18,212 nt of DNA from Archangium sp. (GTDB lineage Bacteria > Myxococcota > Myxococcia > Myxococcales > Myxococcaceae): NCBI GenBank assembly GCA_016793585.1, contig JAEUJR010000184.1, positions 1 to 18,212 on the forward strand. The letters are read 5' to 3'. The position numbers were made by a program, and so were the translations under genes. Positions 6,255-13,854 of this stretch are shown one piece after another (within the stretch, counting starts at the first letter, position 1; the number at the start of each line of letters is the position of its first letter). The notes under the pieces were generated by a model. It was given only the letters and a program-made list of their open reading frames with translations. It had not been told where the DNA came from and made no database searches.

Positions 6255-8150
6255 ATGAAAGGTGACTCGGACATCTCGGAGCGCGTCTCGCAGCTGCTCG
6301 CGACCATCAACGCCGACGACGCGAAGACGGTGCTGCGAAATCCACGCTCCACGGTCGAGCCGCCGCAAGAGGTCAAGTCGGGGCAGCGGGCGCTCGAGGT
6401 GCTGCAGGGGCTCACGCACGACGCGCGCGCGTACGTCGAAGAGTCGGTGCTCGGGCAGGGCGGCATGGGCGTGGTGAAGCTCGCGCGCCAGGTGAGCCTC
6501 GATCGCCCCGTCGCGGTGAAGATGCTCAAGCCGAGCAGCTCGGTGCACGACGCCGAAGCGCTGCTCGCCGAGGCGTGGCTCGCCGGCTCGCTCGAGCACC
6601 CGGGCATTCTCCCCATCTACGCGTTGTCGCTCGGCGCCGACGGCAAGCCCTTCGTCGTGATGAAGCGCATCGAAGGCGTCACGTGGGGAAAGCTGCTCGC
6701 GCCAGACGCCGACCTCGAGACCTACGCGCCCGGCCGCACGCGCCTCGAGTCGCACCTGCGCATCGCCATGCAGCTCTGCAACGCGGTGCACTTCGCCAAC
6801 TCGCGCGGCGTGGTGCATCGCGACCTCAAGCCCGACAACGTCATGCTCGGCCGCTTCGGTGAGGTGTACCTGGTCGACTGGGGCATCGCGACGGCAGCGG
6901 GGCCCACCACCCAGTTCGCCGGCACGCCCGCGTACATGGCGCCCGAGATGGTGGGTGGCGAGGGCGCGAAGCTCTCGGGCCGCACCGACGTGTACCTGCT
7001 CGGCGCGATCCTCCACGAGGTGGTGACGGGCAAGCCGCCGCACCTGCGCCCCTCGACGCCCGAGATGTTCGAGAGCGTCTTGCGCTCGACGCCGACCTTG
7101 CCCGCCGACGTACCGGGAGAGCTGGCCGAGCTGATTCGCCGCTGCATGGCGCGCGCTCCCGAGGCGCGGCCCGAGAGCGCGCTCGAGGTGCGTCAGGCGC
7201 TGGAGCAGTTCCTCGAACACCAGGGCTCACGCGAGCTGGTCGAGCAGTCAGAAGCGCGCGCCGCGGAGTTCTCGAAGCTCGTCACCGCCGCTTCGCCCGA
7301 CGCCGTGCAGGTGGGCCGGCTGTTCTCGGAGTGCCGCTTCGGCCTGCAGCAGGCGCTGCGTGTCTGGGCCGACAACCCCGACGCGCGACGCGCCCTCTCG
7401 CGCATCACCACCGAGATGATCCGCTTCGAGCTCGCGCACGGCTCGGTGCGCGCCGCGCAGACGTTGCTCGCCGATCTCGACCCGGCCCCGAAGGAGCTGC
7501 TCGACGCGGTGGCCGCTGCGCAGAACGCCGAGCTCGATCGTGCGCGTGAGCTCGAGCGCCTTCACCGCCTGGCGGAGTCGCTCGACCCGCTCACCGGCAG
7601 CTTCATGCGCATGGTGACGGCCGCGATGCTCGGCGTCATCTGGTCGTCGGCGCCCATCGTCGGCCTGTTCTTCTACCGGGCGAACCCGCAGTACGACGAG
7701 ACGCTCGGCGCGGTGCCCATCTCGGTGCTCAGCATTCTCACGTTGTTCATCATGGTGCGAAAGACGCCGCCCTCACGTCGCACGCCGCTCAACGAGAAGA
7801 TCGCGCACATCTTGTACTTCGCGCTCGTCGTGCAGGCGTGCGGGCTGCTCTACCTGCGCTACGGCCTCGGCGGCATCGGCGGTCACGTGGTGCCGGTGCT
7901 GCTCGCCTACTGGGGCCTCATCAGCGGGGCCGTCGCGTCGGTGCTCGTGAAAGAGGTGTGGCCGACGTCGGTGGGCTTTGGCGCGATGGCCATCGCTGCG
8001 GTGACGTGGCCCGAGTCGCGCTACGTGTTCGGCGCGCTCGCGAACGTGATGTTGATCGTCAACCTCTTCGTGATGTTCCTCGGGCAGCGCCGTGAACTCA
8101 AAGAGCGCGCCGACGCCGCGCGAGCAGCCCCGCCACGGCCAGGAGCATGA
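6255..8150 (+). CDS. membrane Ser/Thr protein kinase (Hanks type) with polytopic C-terminus
   Basis: From ATG 6255 the product is 631 residues. The kinase domain (about 62-320) has the glycine loop GQGGMGVV (67-74), ATP-anchoring Lys89 in VAVK, a helix-C Glu near 106, the catalytic loop HRDLKPDN (188-195), the metal-binding motif as DWG (208-210) instead of DFG, and GTPAYMAPE (223-231). All key residues are present, so it should be active. About residues 330-445 are helical and TPR-like (WADNPDARRALSRITTEMI). Six probable membrane helices follow (about 452-474, 484-502, 515-538, 544-566, 572-583, 590-610) with a short basic tail. It would phosphorylate unknown proteins from the inner face of the membrane. 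The start is uncertain: ATG 6198 is in frame and overlaps the divergent gene's ATG. The last 53 bases overlap the convergent MYXO-CTERM gene. Confidence 0.93.
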   Translation: MKGDSDISERVSQLLATINADDAKTVLRNPRSTVEPPQEVKSGQRALEVLQGLTHDARAYVEESVLGQGGMGVVKLARQVSLDRPVAVKMLKPSSSVHDAEALLAEAWLAGSLEHPGILPIYALSLGADGKPFVVMKRIEGVTWGKLLAPDADLETYAPGRTRLESHLRIAMQLCNAVHFANSRGVVHRDLKPDNVMLGRFGEVYLVDWGIATAAGPTTQFAGTPAYMAPEMVGGEGAKLSGRTDVYLLGAILHEVVTGKPPHLRPSTPEMFESVLRSTPTLPADVPGELAELIRRCMARAPEARPESALEVRQALEQFLEHQGSRELVEQSEARAAEFSKLVTAASPDAVQVGRLFSECRFGLQQALRVWADNPDARRALSRITTEMIRFELAHGSVRAAQTLLADLDPAPKELLDAVAAAQNAELDRARELERLHRLAESLDPLTGSFMRMVTAAMLGVIWSSAPIVGLFFYRANPQYDETLGAVPISVLSILTLFIMVRKTPPSRRTPLNEKIAHILYFALVVQACGLLYLRYGLGGIGGHVVPVLLAYWGLISGAVASVLVKEVWPTSVGFGAMAIAAVTWPESRYVFGALANVMLIVNLFVMFLGQRRELKERADAARAAPPRPGA

Positions 8151-11100
8151 GTCCCGGAGCGCTCGAGCAGCCATTGCCGCCGCCGATGCCGCCACCGCCC
8201 CACTGCTGATTCACGCGACGAATGATGAGGGCGACGGCCTGCGTCTTCGGGCCCATGTTGCCCGCCGCGTCGGTCGCCTGCGCCGCCACCTGGAACTCGC
8301 CGATGGGCAGTGACGCGGGGGGAATCGGCAACGTCCACAAGCCGGCGCCGTCGGCCATCGTGGTGCCGACGGCCGTGTCGTTCACGAAGACGGTGATGGT
8401 GGCGTTGGGCTCGGTGACACCCGTCGCGGTGACGCGTGTGCCCTCGAAGGTGTCGGTCGGGTCGACCTTCAGCGTCGTCGGCGGGCCCATGGTGTCGACC
8501 GTGAAGCGGTTCGAGGCGCTGTCGCCGCTGGTGGTGCCGTTCACGCTCTGACGCGCGCGAACGTCGTGCGGCCCCTCGGCCAGCGGCGTGGTGGTGGAGA
8601 ACGCCCACGCGCCCGTGCCGTCGGCCGTCGTCGTGCCCACGTCCTGCCCGTCGATGATGACGGTGACGGTGGCGCCCGGAGTCGCCGTGCCCTGCACGTC
8701 GGGCGTGTTGTCTTTCGTGAGCGCGCCGTTGGCGGGCACGGTGACGGTGGGCGCGTCGGTCATGCCCGCGGCGATGGTAAAGACGACCGTGTTGCTGTTC
8801 GCGCTCACGTTGCCGGTGACGTTGGTGGCGGTGGCGACGGCCGTGTACGTGCCGGGCATCAGCGGCGTCGAGGGCGTGAACGACCACTGCCCCTGTGCGT
8901 TCGACATGGTGGTGCCGACGACCATGCCGTTGAGCTTCACGGTGATGGTGACGTTCGGGCTCGCGGTGCCGCCGATGGGGGGCGAGCGCGTCGAGAGCAT
9001 GGCGCCGTCTCGCGGGGTGGTGATGACGGGCGGCGGGTTCGCCGCCTCGATGAAGAACGTCGTCGTCGGGCTCGAGGGGCCGGTGTTGCCGGCGACGTCG
9101 GTCTGCGTCGCGCTCACGGTGTTCATGCCGAGCGGGAGCGGATTCGCCGCAGTGAACGTCCACGCGCCGTTGCCATCGGCCGTCGCAGTGCCGGCGACGC
9201 TGCCGTCGATGGTGACGGTGACGGTGGCTCCGGCCTCGGCCGTGCCCGTGATGGCGGGCCGCGTGTCGGTCGTGCGGCTCATGCTCGCAGGCGAGGTGAT
9301 GACGGGCGCGGCGGGAACGACGGTGTCTTTGAGCGCGTACTTCGTGTCGACGACGGTGCCACTCGAGTTGGTCTGCGAGCCCGAGATGCTCACTTGCGGC
9401 GCGTCGGGAAGCGTCGTGACGTTGACGGTGCTGGTGAACGTGCCCGCCGTGCAGGGCGCCGTGGCCATGATGGAGCCGACGGTGAGCGAGACGTTGCCGG
9501 CGCTGGTGGTGCAGGTGCCGCTCACCACGTAGGTCGCCGCGTTCATCGCGTTGATGGCGGGCGGCATCGAGATGACGACGCTGGGCAGGGTGCCCGACAC
9601 GGTGAAGGTGCGTGTGGCGCTGGCAGGGCCGGTGACCATGTTGAGCGTCTGCGTCGCGGTCACCGTGTACATGCCGTTGCCGAGCACCGAGCTGCAGCTC
9701 CAGTTGCCGCCTGCGTTGACGGTCGCGGTGCAGACGCTGGCGCCGCCGGTGCGGGTGACGGTGACGAGCGCGCCGGGCAGGCCGGTTCCCGAGAGTGACG
9801 GGTTCGGCCCGACGGTGGCGTTCTGCGCGGGCGTCTGAATCGTCGGCGCCGTCACCTGCGTGCAGCGCGTCGGCGTGGTGCCGGTGCACGAGAAGCCGGG
9901 CTCGAGCACGCACATCGAGTTACAGCCGTCTCCGTTCTGGCCGTTGCCGTCGTCACACGCTTCGCCGCCGCGCAGGTAGCCATCGGCGCACGTGTCTTGC
10001 CAGTTGGGCAGCGCGTCGCCATCACGGTTGCGGGCCGCCGAGAGGGGAGAGGTGATGCCGACGCCCGCGCTCGCGCACCCGGTGGGAACGCCGGCGCCCG
10101 TGCACGTCACGTCGAACGCGTTGTCGATGCCGTCTCCGTCGGAGTCGGCGTTCGCCTTCATGCGATCGGCCGTGCCGTCGTTGTTGGTGTCGAAGGCCTC
10201 GATGAAGTCGCTCACGCCGTCGGCGTCGCTGTCGGTGTCGAGGTGGTCGGCGAAGAGGTCGCCGTCGGTGTTCACGCCGCTCATTCGGGGCGCGTCGAGG
10301 AAGCCGTCGTTGTTCGCGTCGAGCGCCGAGTCGACACGCCCATCACCGTTCGTGTCGGCGTAGCCGTACTCCCGCGCGTCGGGAATGCCGTCGTCATCGG
10401 AGTCGGCGTCGAGGAAGTCGGGGCGGCCGTCGCCATCGGTGGAGCGCGGCGTGGCGATGCCGCCTGAGGTGCAGCGACCGTTCGCCTGCACGGGAGGACA
10501 GCCGTCGAGGCGCCCGTCGACGTTGGTGTCGGCTCCGCCTGCTTCGAGCGTGTCGCTGATGCCGTCGCCGTCGGAGTCGAGATCGATGACGTTCGGAATG
10601 CCGTCACCATCGACGTCGGTGGAGCCCTCGAGCGCGTCGTCGAGCCCGTCACCGTCGTCGTCGACGTCGATGAGGTTCGGAACGCCGTCGGCGTCGGTGT
10701 CGGTCACCGGCACGCACACGGTCTGCGTCGCGGTGGTGATGAAGTTCGGCAGCGACGCGTCGAGCGCGAAGAAGCGGTTGAACGTGGTGCCGTCGTGCTC
10801 GACCTCGTACGCGATGTCGAACGACGTACGGTTGCGGAAGGTGAGCACCACCGCGTTGTCATCGGCGCCCGAGCCGACGCCGTTGTCTGCCGTGCCGCTG
10901 AAGACGATCTCGGTCGCGCGCGCTCCGGCTTGAACCGTCGTCGGCGGGGCGCGCGAGAGCTCGTACGCGGTGAGGCCGCCCAGCGTGGGAATGATGCGCT
11001 CGGTGAAGTTCGTCGTGCGATCGAGGTCGCCGATCTCGGCCGAGAAGTCGCCCATGGCCGGCGTCGTCGTGCCGGTGAGGAAGATCTCGTAGCGCAGTCG

Positions 11101-11457
11101 CAGCGTGGCGGTGCCTGGCGTGCCGGGAGCTCCCGCGCTGGCGAAAGTGACGACGGCCGCGCCCGAGATGCCCTGCAGCGTGTGCGTGAAGCCCGTCGAA
11201 GGCGTCGTCGAGAGCCGCGTCACCCGCACGTCGACGGCCTGCCCGCTGAGCATGCCGACGTTCGTGTACGTGATGGTGTCGCCCGACGTGCTGCCGTTGG
11301 GGAAGGTGAAGTTCGCGTAGCTGTTCACTCCTGGCCGGCCGCACTGGGCGTCGGCGAGGTGGGGAACGAGCAGGGTGAGCAGCGTGACGAGACCGGGCAC
11401 CAGGTGAGACGGAGCCCAAAGCGAGCCTGATGAGCGGCTCCTGAAATGACGACGCAT
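8098..11457 (-). CDS. exported MYXO-CTERM protein with TSP3, DUF4215-like and Ig-like modules
   Basis: The 1119-residue protein begins with a basic, hydrophobic signal peptide (about 1-37, ending near LADA). Residues 40-250 are beta-rich and unassigned. About 252-450 hold thrombospondin type 3 calcium-binding repeats (many DxDxDG motifs). About 490-532 is a DUF4215-like cysteine module (GGEACDDGNGQNGDGC). Six Ig-like units follow, at roughly 538-622, 624-710, 715-803, 808-896, 901-988 and 993-1080; the first two carry cysteines. The end is a Gly-rich linker, GNGCSS, a hydrophobic stretch and ARRRRAL, the pattern of MYXO-CTERM signals handled by myxosortases. It is therefore probably cell-surface anchored and may serve in adhesion or matrix. 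No catalytic domain is seen. It lies 53 bp after the DUF4010 gene and overlaps the kinase gene at its 3' end. Confidence 0.93.
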   Translation of the reverse strand: MRRHFRSRSSGSLWAPSHLVPGLVTLLTLLVPHLADAQCGRPGVNSYANFTFPNGSTSGDTITYTNVGMLSGQAVDVRVTRLSTTPSTGFTHTLQGISGAAVVTFASAGAPGTPGTATLRLRYEIFLTGTTTPAMGDFSAEIGDLDRTTNFTERIIPTLGGLTAYELSRAPPTTVQAGARATEIVFSGTADNGVGSGADDNAVVLTFRNRTSFDIAYEVEHDGTTFNRFFALDASLPNFITTATQTVCVPVTDTDADGVPNLIDVDDDGDGLDDALEGSTDVDGDGIPNVIDLDSDGDGISDTLEAGGADTNVDGRLDGCPPVQANGRCTSGGIATPRSTDGDGRPDFLDADSDDDGIPDAREYGYADTNGDGRVDSALDANNDGFLDAPRMSGVNTDGDLFADHLDTDSDADGVSDFIEAFDTNNDGTADRMKANADSDGDGIDNAFDVTCTGAGVPTGCASAGVGITSPLSAARNRDGDALPNWQDTCADGYLRGGEACDDGNGQNGDGCNSMCVLEPGFSCTGTTPTRCTQVTAPTIQTPAQNATVGPNPSLSGTGLPGALVTVTRTGGASVCTATVNAGGNWSCSSVLGNGMYTVTATQTLNMVTGPASATRTFTVSGTLPSVVISMPPAINAMNAATYVVSGTCTTSAGNVSLTVGSIMATAPCTAGTFTSTVNVTTLPDAPQVSISGSQTNSSGTVVDTKYALKDTVVPAAPVITSPASMSRTTDTRPAITGTAEAGATVTVTIDGSVAGTATADGNGAWTFTAANPLPLGMNTVSATQTDVAGNTGPSSPTTTFFIEAANPPPVITTPRDGAMLSTRSPPIGGTASPNVTITVKLNGMVVGTTMSNAQGQWSFTPSTPLMPGTYTAVATATNVTGNVSANSNTVVFTIAAGMTDAPTVTVPANGALTKDNTPDVQGTATPGATVTVIIDGQDVGTTTADGTGAWAFSTTTPLAEGPHDVRARQSVNGTTSGDSASNRFTVDTMGPPTTLKVDPTDTFEGTRVTATGVTEPNATITVFVNDTAVGTTMADGAGLWTLPIPPASLPIGEFQVAAQATDAAGNMGPKTQAVALIIRRVNQQWGGGGIGGGNGCSSAPGLMLLAVAGLLARRRRAL
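8101..8175 (-). other. MYXO-CTERM sorting signal
   Basis: The last 25 residues read GNGCSS, a hydrophobic segment (about 1101-1112) and the basic end ARRRRAL. In myxobacteria this tripartite tail with an invariant Cys is recognised by myxosortases and leads to surface anchoring. Most of it lies in the 53 bp that also encode the kinase C-terminus on the other strand. Confidence 0.85.
8218..9846 (-). other. six Ig-like domains of the MYXO-CTERM protein
   Basis: Residues about 538-1080 form repeated units of about 85-95 residues. Each has the pattern P-x-I/V-x-x-P, a TGTAxPGATVTV-type strand, a short VGTTxADGxGxW turn, and an ending like AxDxAGNxGP. This is the signature of bacterial Ig-like folds used as spacers or adhesive modules. 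The first two units are divergent and contain cysteines; the last four are more alike, which suggests internal duplication. Confidence 0.85.
10108..10704 (-). other. thrombospondin type 3 repeat region of the MYXO-CTERM protein
   Basis: Roughly residues 252-450 are Asp-rich calcium loops such as DVDDDGDGLDD and DLDSDGDGISD. The DNA shows many short GTCGCCGTCGG-like repeats on the plus strand. Such repeats bind calcium and make a stiff, compact rod between surface modules. The units are uneven in length and include a cysteine-containing insertion around residues 320-330, so this is a degenerate series and not an exact DNA tandem repeat. Confidence 0.85.
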
Positions 11458-11510
11458 GAGACGTGGCTACCCCGAACCCGCCCGCAGGGGCAATCCGTCA
11501 GCCGGACCTG

Positions 11511-12791
11511 TCACAGCGCGATTGCGAGCCCCAGACCCAGCACGAGTGCGATGGCCGAGACCTCGACGATGCGCCGCGCGAACGGCCAGCCGCCCAGCAC
11601 CACCGCCATGATGCCCTTCACGACCGTGTTGCTGGCGACCGCGATGACGATGGTGCGGCTGGCGACCTCGGGCTCGAGCGCCTTCGACTTCACCAGGTTG
11701 GCCATGGTGAGCGTGATGGCGTCGACGTCGGTGAGGCCCGCGAGCAGCCCCGCGAGGTAGGTGCCGGCGTTGCCGAACGTCTCGGTCGCCCAGCGCGACG
11801 CGACGAGAATGAAGACGAAGAAGGCGCCGAACTGGAACGCCTTGCGCAGCTCGAACGGGTTGGTCAGCTTCACCTCGCCGGTCTCGGCGCGGTGGGCGCG
11901 ATCGCGAAACGCCATCGACGCCACGGCCCCGAGGCTCACCGTGGCCATCACGCCGAGCGGAAGCGCGAGCCGCGGCAGCATCGAGTGCTCCACCGCGGCC
12001 ACGGTGATGAGCACCCGCACGAACATGATGGTGCTCGCGATGACGACGGCCAGGGCGCTCACCTTCGCGAGGGCAGGCGTCTGCTTCGCGCGCGCCGCCG
12101 AGGCGAGCGTCACGGCGGTCGACGAGACGAGCCCACCGATGGCGCCGGTGATGAGCAGCCCCTTGCCGTGACCGAACAGCCGCATCGCGACGTAGCCGAC
12201 GAAGCCGATGCCCGCGATGAGCAGCACCATGAAACCGATGCGGTACGGGTTGAGCGCGCCATAGGGCCCGAGCGGCTCGTTCGGCAGCAGCGGCAACACG
12301 ATGACGGCGATGATGAGGAACTTCAGCGTCGCGATGACGTCGTCGCGAGACAGCCTGGCCGAGAACTGGCGCAGCTCGGTCTTCGCCGAGAGCAGGAACG
12401 TGATGACGACCGCGATGCTGGCCACCACGAAGATGCGCATGCGCAGGGGCTGAATCACCTGCGCGGTGGCAAGCGCGCCGAGGAAGAAGGTGAGCAGCGC
12501 GCTGCCTTCGCTCGTCAGGCCGACGTGGCCCTCTTCGACGTCGCGCCAGTAGCCGATGGCGAGGAAGAGGCTCAGCCCCAGCCCCGCACCGAACAACGGG
12601 AGCGGCCCCACCTTCTCCATCATCAACGCAGACGTCGCGCCGAGCATCGCGAAGATGGGGTAGGTGCGCACGCCGCCGGTGAAGCCGCGCTTCTCTTCGC
12701 CCACGGGTTTGGAGTGCTCCCGCTCGAGGCCGATGAGCAGGCCGCTCAGCAACGCCAGCGCGAGAGACGGGTAGGGCTCGAAGGACTCCAC
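11511..12791 (-). CDS. MgtC/SapB-family membrane protein with DUF4010 domain
   Basis: From GTG 12791 the product is 426 residues with many hydrophobic helices along its length. The N-terminal part carries the MgtC/SapB signature LLSGLLIGLERE (15-26) and GGVRTYPIFAMLGA (39-52). The C-terminal half matches the DUF4010 type: NPYRIGFMVLLIAGIGFVGY (181-200), GAIGGLVSSTAVTLA (216-230) and a final hydrophobic block. The biochemical role of such proteins is unsettled; MgtC relatives are linked to Mg2+ or envelope homeostasis. The start is a puzzle: the only strong Shine-Dalgarno (12807-12812) is 15 bases from the GTG but 6 bases from an in-frame CTG at 12800-12798. It lies 28 bp downstream of the TIGR02996 gene, consistent with one operon. 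Confidence 0.88.
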   Translation of the reverse strand: MESFEPYPSLALALLSGLLIGLEREHSKPVGEEKRGFTGGVRTYPIFAMLGATSALMMEKVGPLPLFGAGLGLSLFLAIGYWRDVEEGHVGLTSEGSALLTFFLGALATAQVIQPLRMRIFVVASIAVVITFLLSAKTELRQFSARLSRDDVIATLKFLIIAVIVLPLLPNEPLGPYGALNPYRIGFMVLLIAGIGFVGYVAMRLFGHGKGLLITGAIGGLVSSTAVTLASAARAKQTPALAKVSALAVVIASTIMFVRVLITVAAVEHSMLPRLALPLGVMATVSLGAVASMAFRDRAHRAETGEVKLTNPFELRKAFQFGAFFVFILVASRWATETFGNAGTYLAGLLAGLTDVDAITLTMANLVKSKALEPEVASRTIVIAVASNTVVKGIMAVVLGGWPFARRIVEVSAIALVLGLGLAIAL

Positions 12792-12806
12792 GACGCCCAG
12801 TCTGCG

Positions 12807-12812
12807 CCTCCT
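12807..12812 (-). promoter_or_regulatory. strong Shine-Dalgarno before the MgtC/DUF4010 gene
   Basis: The minus strand reads AGGAGG here, just after the TAA stop of the preceding gene. Spacing is 6 bases to an in-frame CTG and 15 bases to GTG 12791, so it bears directly on which start is used. Confidence 0.6.
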
Positions 12813-12819
12813 GCAGAAA

Positions 12820-13854
12820 TTACCAACCGGTCCATGCGGTGGTCGGCCGTCGGGGCGGCAGCTCGAGCTGGGGCAGGCGTTTGTGCGCGATGCGCTTGAG
12901 CGAGCCTGAGGCGGCGCCACCGCTGAACACGAGCTTCGGAATACGCGCGAAGCGGGCAGCGGAGGCCACGACGGCGTCGAGCCCCACGTCGGTGAAGGGC
13001 CCGTGCAGCTGAAGCTCGTCGAGTTGCTTGAGCAGTGGGCTCTGCGAGAGCGCGATGAGCACGTCGTCGGCGAGATCGTCGATGAGCCGCAGCGTGCGCA
13101 GGGCAGGGTGCGTGGTGGGCGAGAGGCGCGTCACCAGGCGTTCGATCTCGAGGTGTTCGTCTCCCAGTACGAGCGTCTGCAGCGCGTGGGCCGGCGCGGT
13201 GAGCATCTCCTCTGCGCCCGGGAAGACGGGCGTGTCGATGAGCTCGAGGCGCTCGAGGTTCGCTGGCAGTCGCGTCGAGGCGTCGAGCGGCGCGCCGATG
13301 AGCCGCCACCGCCGAACGGTGGGCGCGTCTTCGAACCGAATCGCCGCCGTCGCGCCGGGCACCGAGAGCGCGAGCCCTCGAAGTCGCGGGTGCTTCGCGA
13401 CCAGCTCGTACAGCGGCGACAACGAGCTCACGCCCACCGGCAGCTGCATGCCCGCGTCTTCGAGGAAGCGGCCCGCAGGTGACGTCAGCACGCGGCTGAG
13501 CTCGTCCGTCATCAGTGCCAGCGTGGTGAGCGCCGCGTCCTCCGAAGCCATCTGCGCCTGAAAGAGCTGCTCCTGATCGACCGTCACCGCCGTCTTTCTC
13601 AACAGGCCCCAGCGCCAGTGCGTCTCGGTCACCTGCGCATCGAGCAGCCACGCCGACCGATGCTTCTGGAGCAGCTCCGACAGCCGCTCGCGCGTTCGCA
13701 CGAAGCGTGACGGGTCGGCCTCCTTCGTGTGCGCGTACGAGAGCGAGATGTACTCACCCAGCGCGTCGCCCTTCGCGAGCAACGCGTCTGCCCACACGAG
13801 CAGCGGAGCAGGATCGTGCGGACTCTCAGCAACCGCGGCCTCCAGCGAGTCCAT
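12820..13854 (-). CDS. TIGR02996-domain leucine-rich-repeat protein
   Basis: The 344-residue protein begins with a TIGR02996 domain (about 2-45: EAAVAESPHDPAPLLVWAD, then GDALGEYISL). This short domain is known from myxobacteria and planctomycetes, usually before repeats. Residues about 160-330 contain irregular leucine-rich strands such as NLERLELIDTP, HALQTLVLGDEHL, ALRTLRLIDDL and LKQLDELQLHGPF, pointing to a solenoid for protein contacts. There is no signal peptide or membrane segment, so it is probably cytoplasmic. No enzyme motif is seen. Its ATG overlaps the TGA of the acyl-CoA dehydrogenase gene in TGATG, which implies translational coupling. The partner protein is unknown. Confidence 0.87.
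   Translation of the reverse strand: MDSLEAAVAESPHDPAPLLVWADALLAKGDALGEYISLSYAHTKEADPSRFVRTRERLSELLQKHRSAWLLDAQVTETHWRWGLLRKTAVTVDQEQLFQAQMASEDAALTTLALMTDELSRVLTSPAGRFLEDAGMQLPVGVSSLSPLYELVAKHPRLRGLALSVPGATAAIRFEDAPTVRRWRLIGAPLDASTRLPANLERLELIDTPVFPGAEEMLTAPAHALQTLVLGDEHLEIERLVTRLSPTTHPALRTLRLIDDLADDVLIALSQSPLLKQLDELQLHGPFTDVGLDAVVASAARFARIPKLVFSGGAASGSLKRIAHKRLPQLELPPRRPTTAWTGW

Noticed and set aside
8566..9798. Plus-strand open frame of about 410 codons opposite the Ig-like region
   Set aside because: It is a Gly/Arg/Ala-rich shadow caused by repetitive GC-rich codons on the other strand. The minus strand shows domain structure and a signal peptide.
11458..11510. Terminator hairpin between the DUF4010 and MYXO-CTERM genes
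   Set aside because: Only a CCCC/GGGG pairing with a 13-base loop and no U tract is visible, which is too weak to call.
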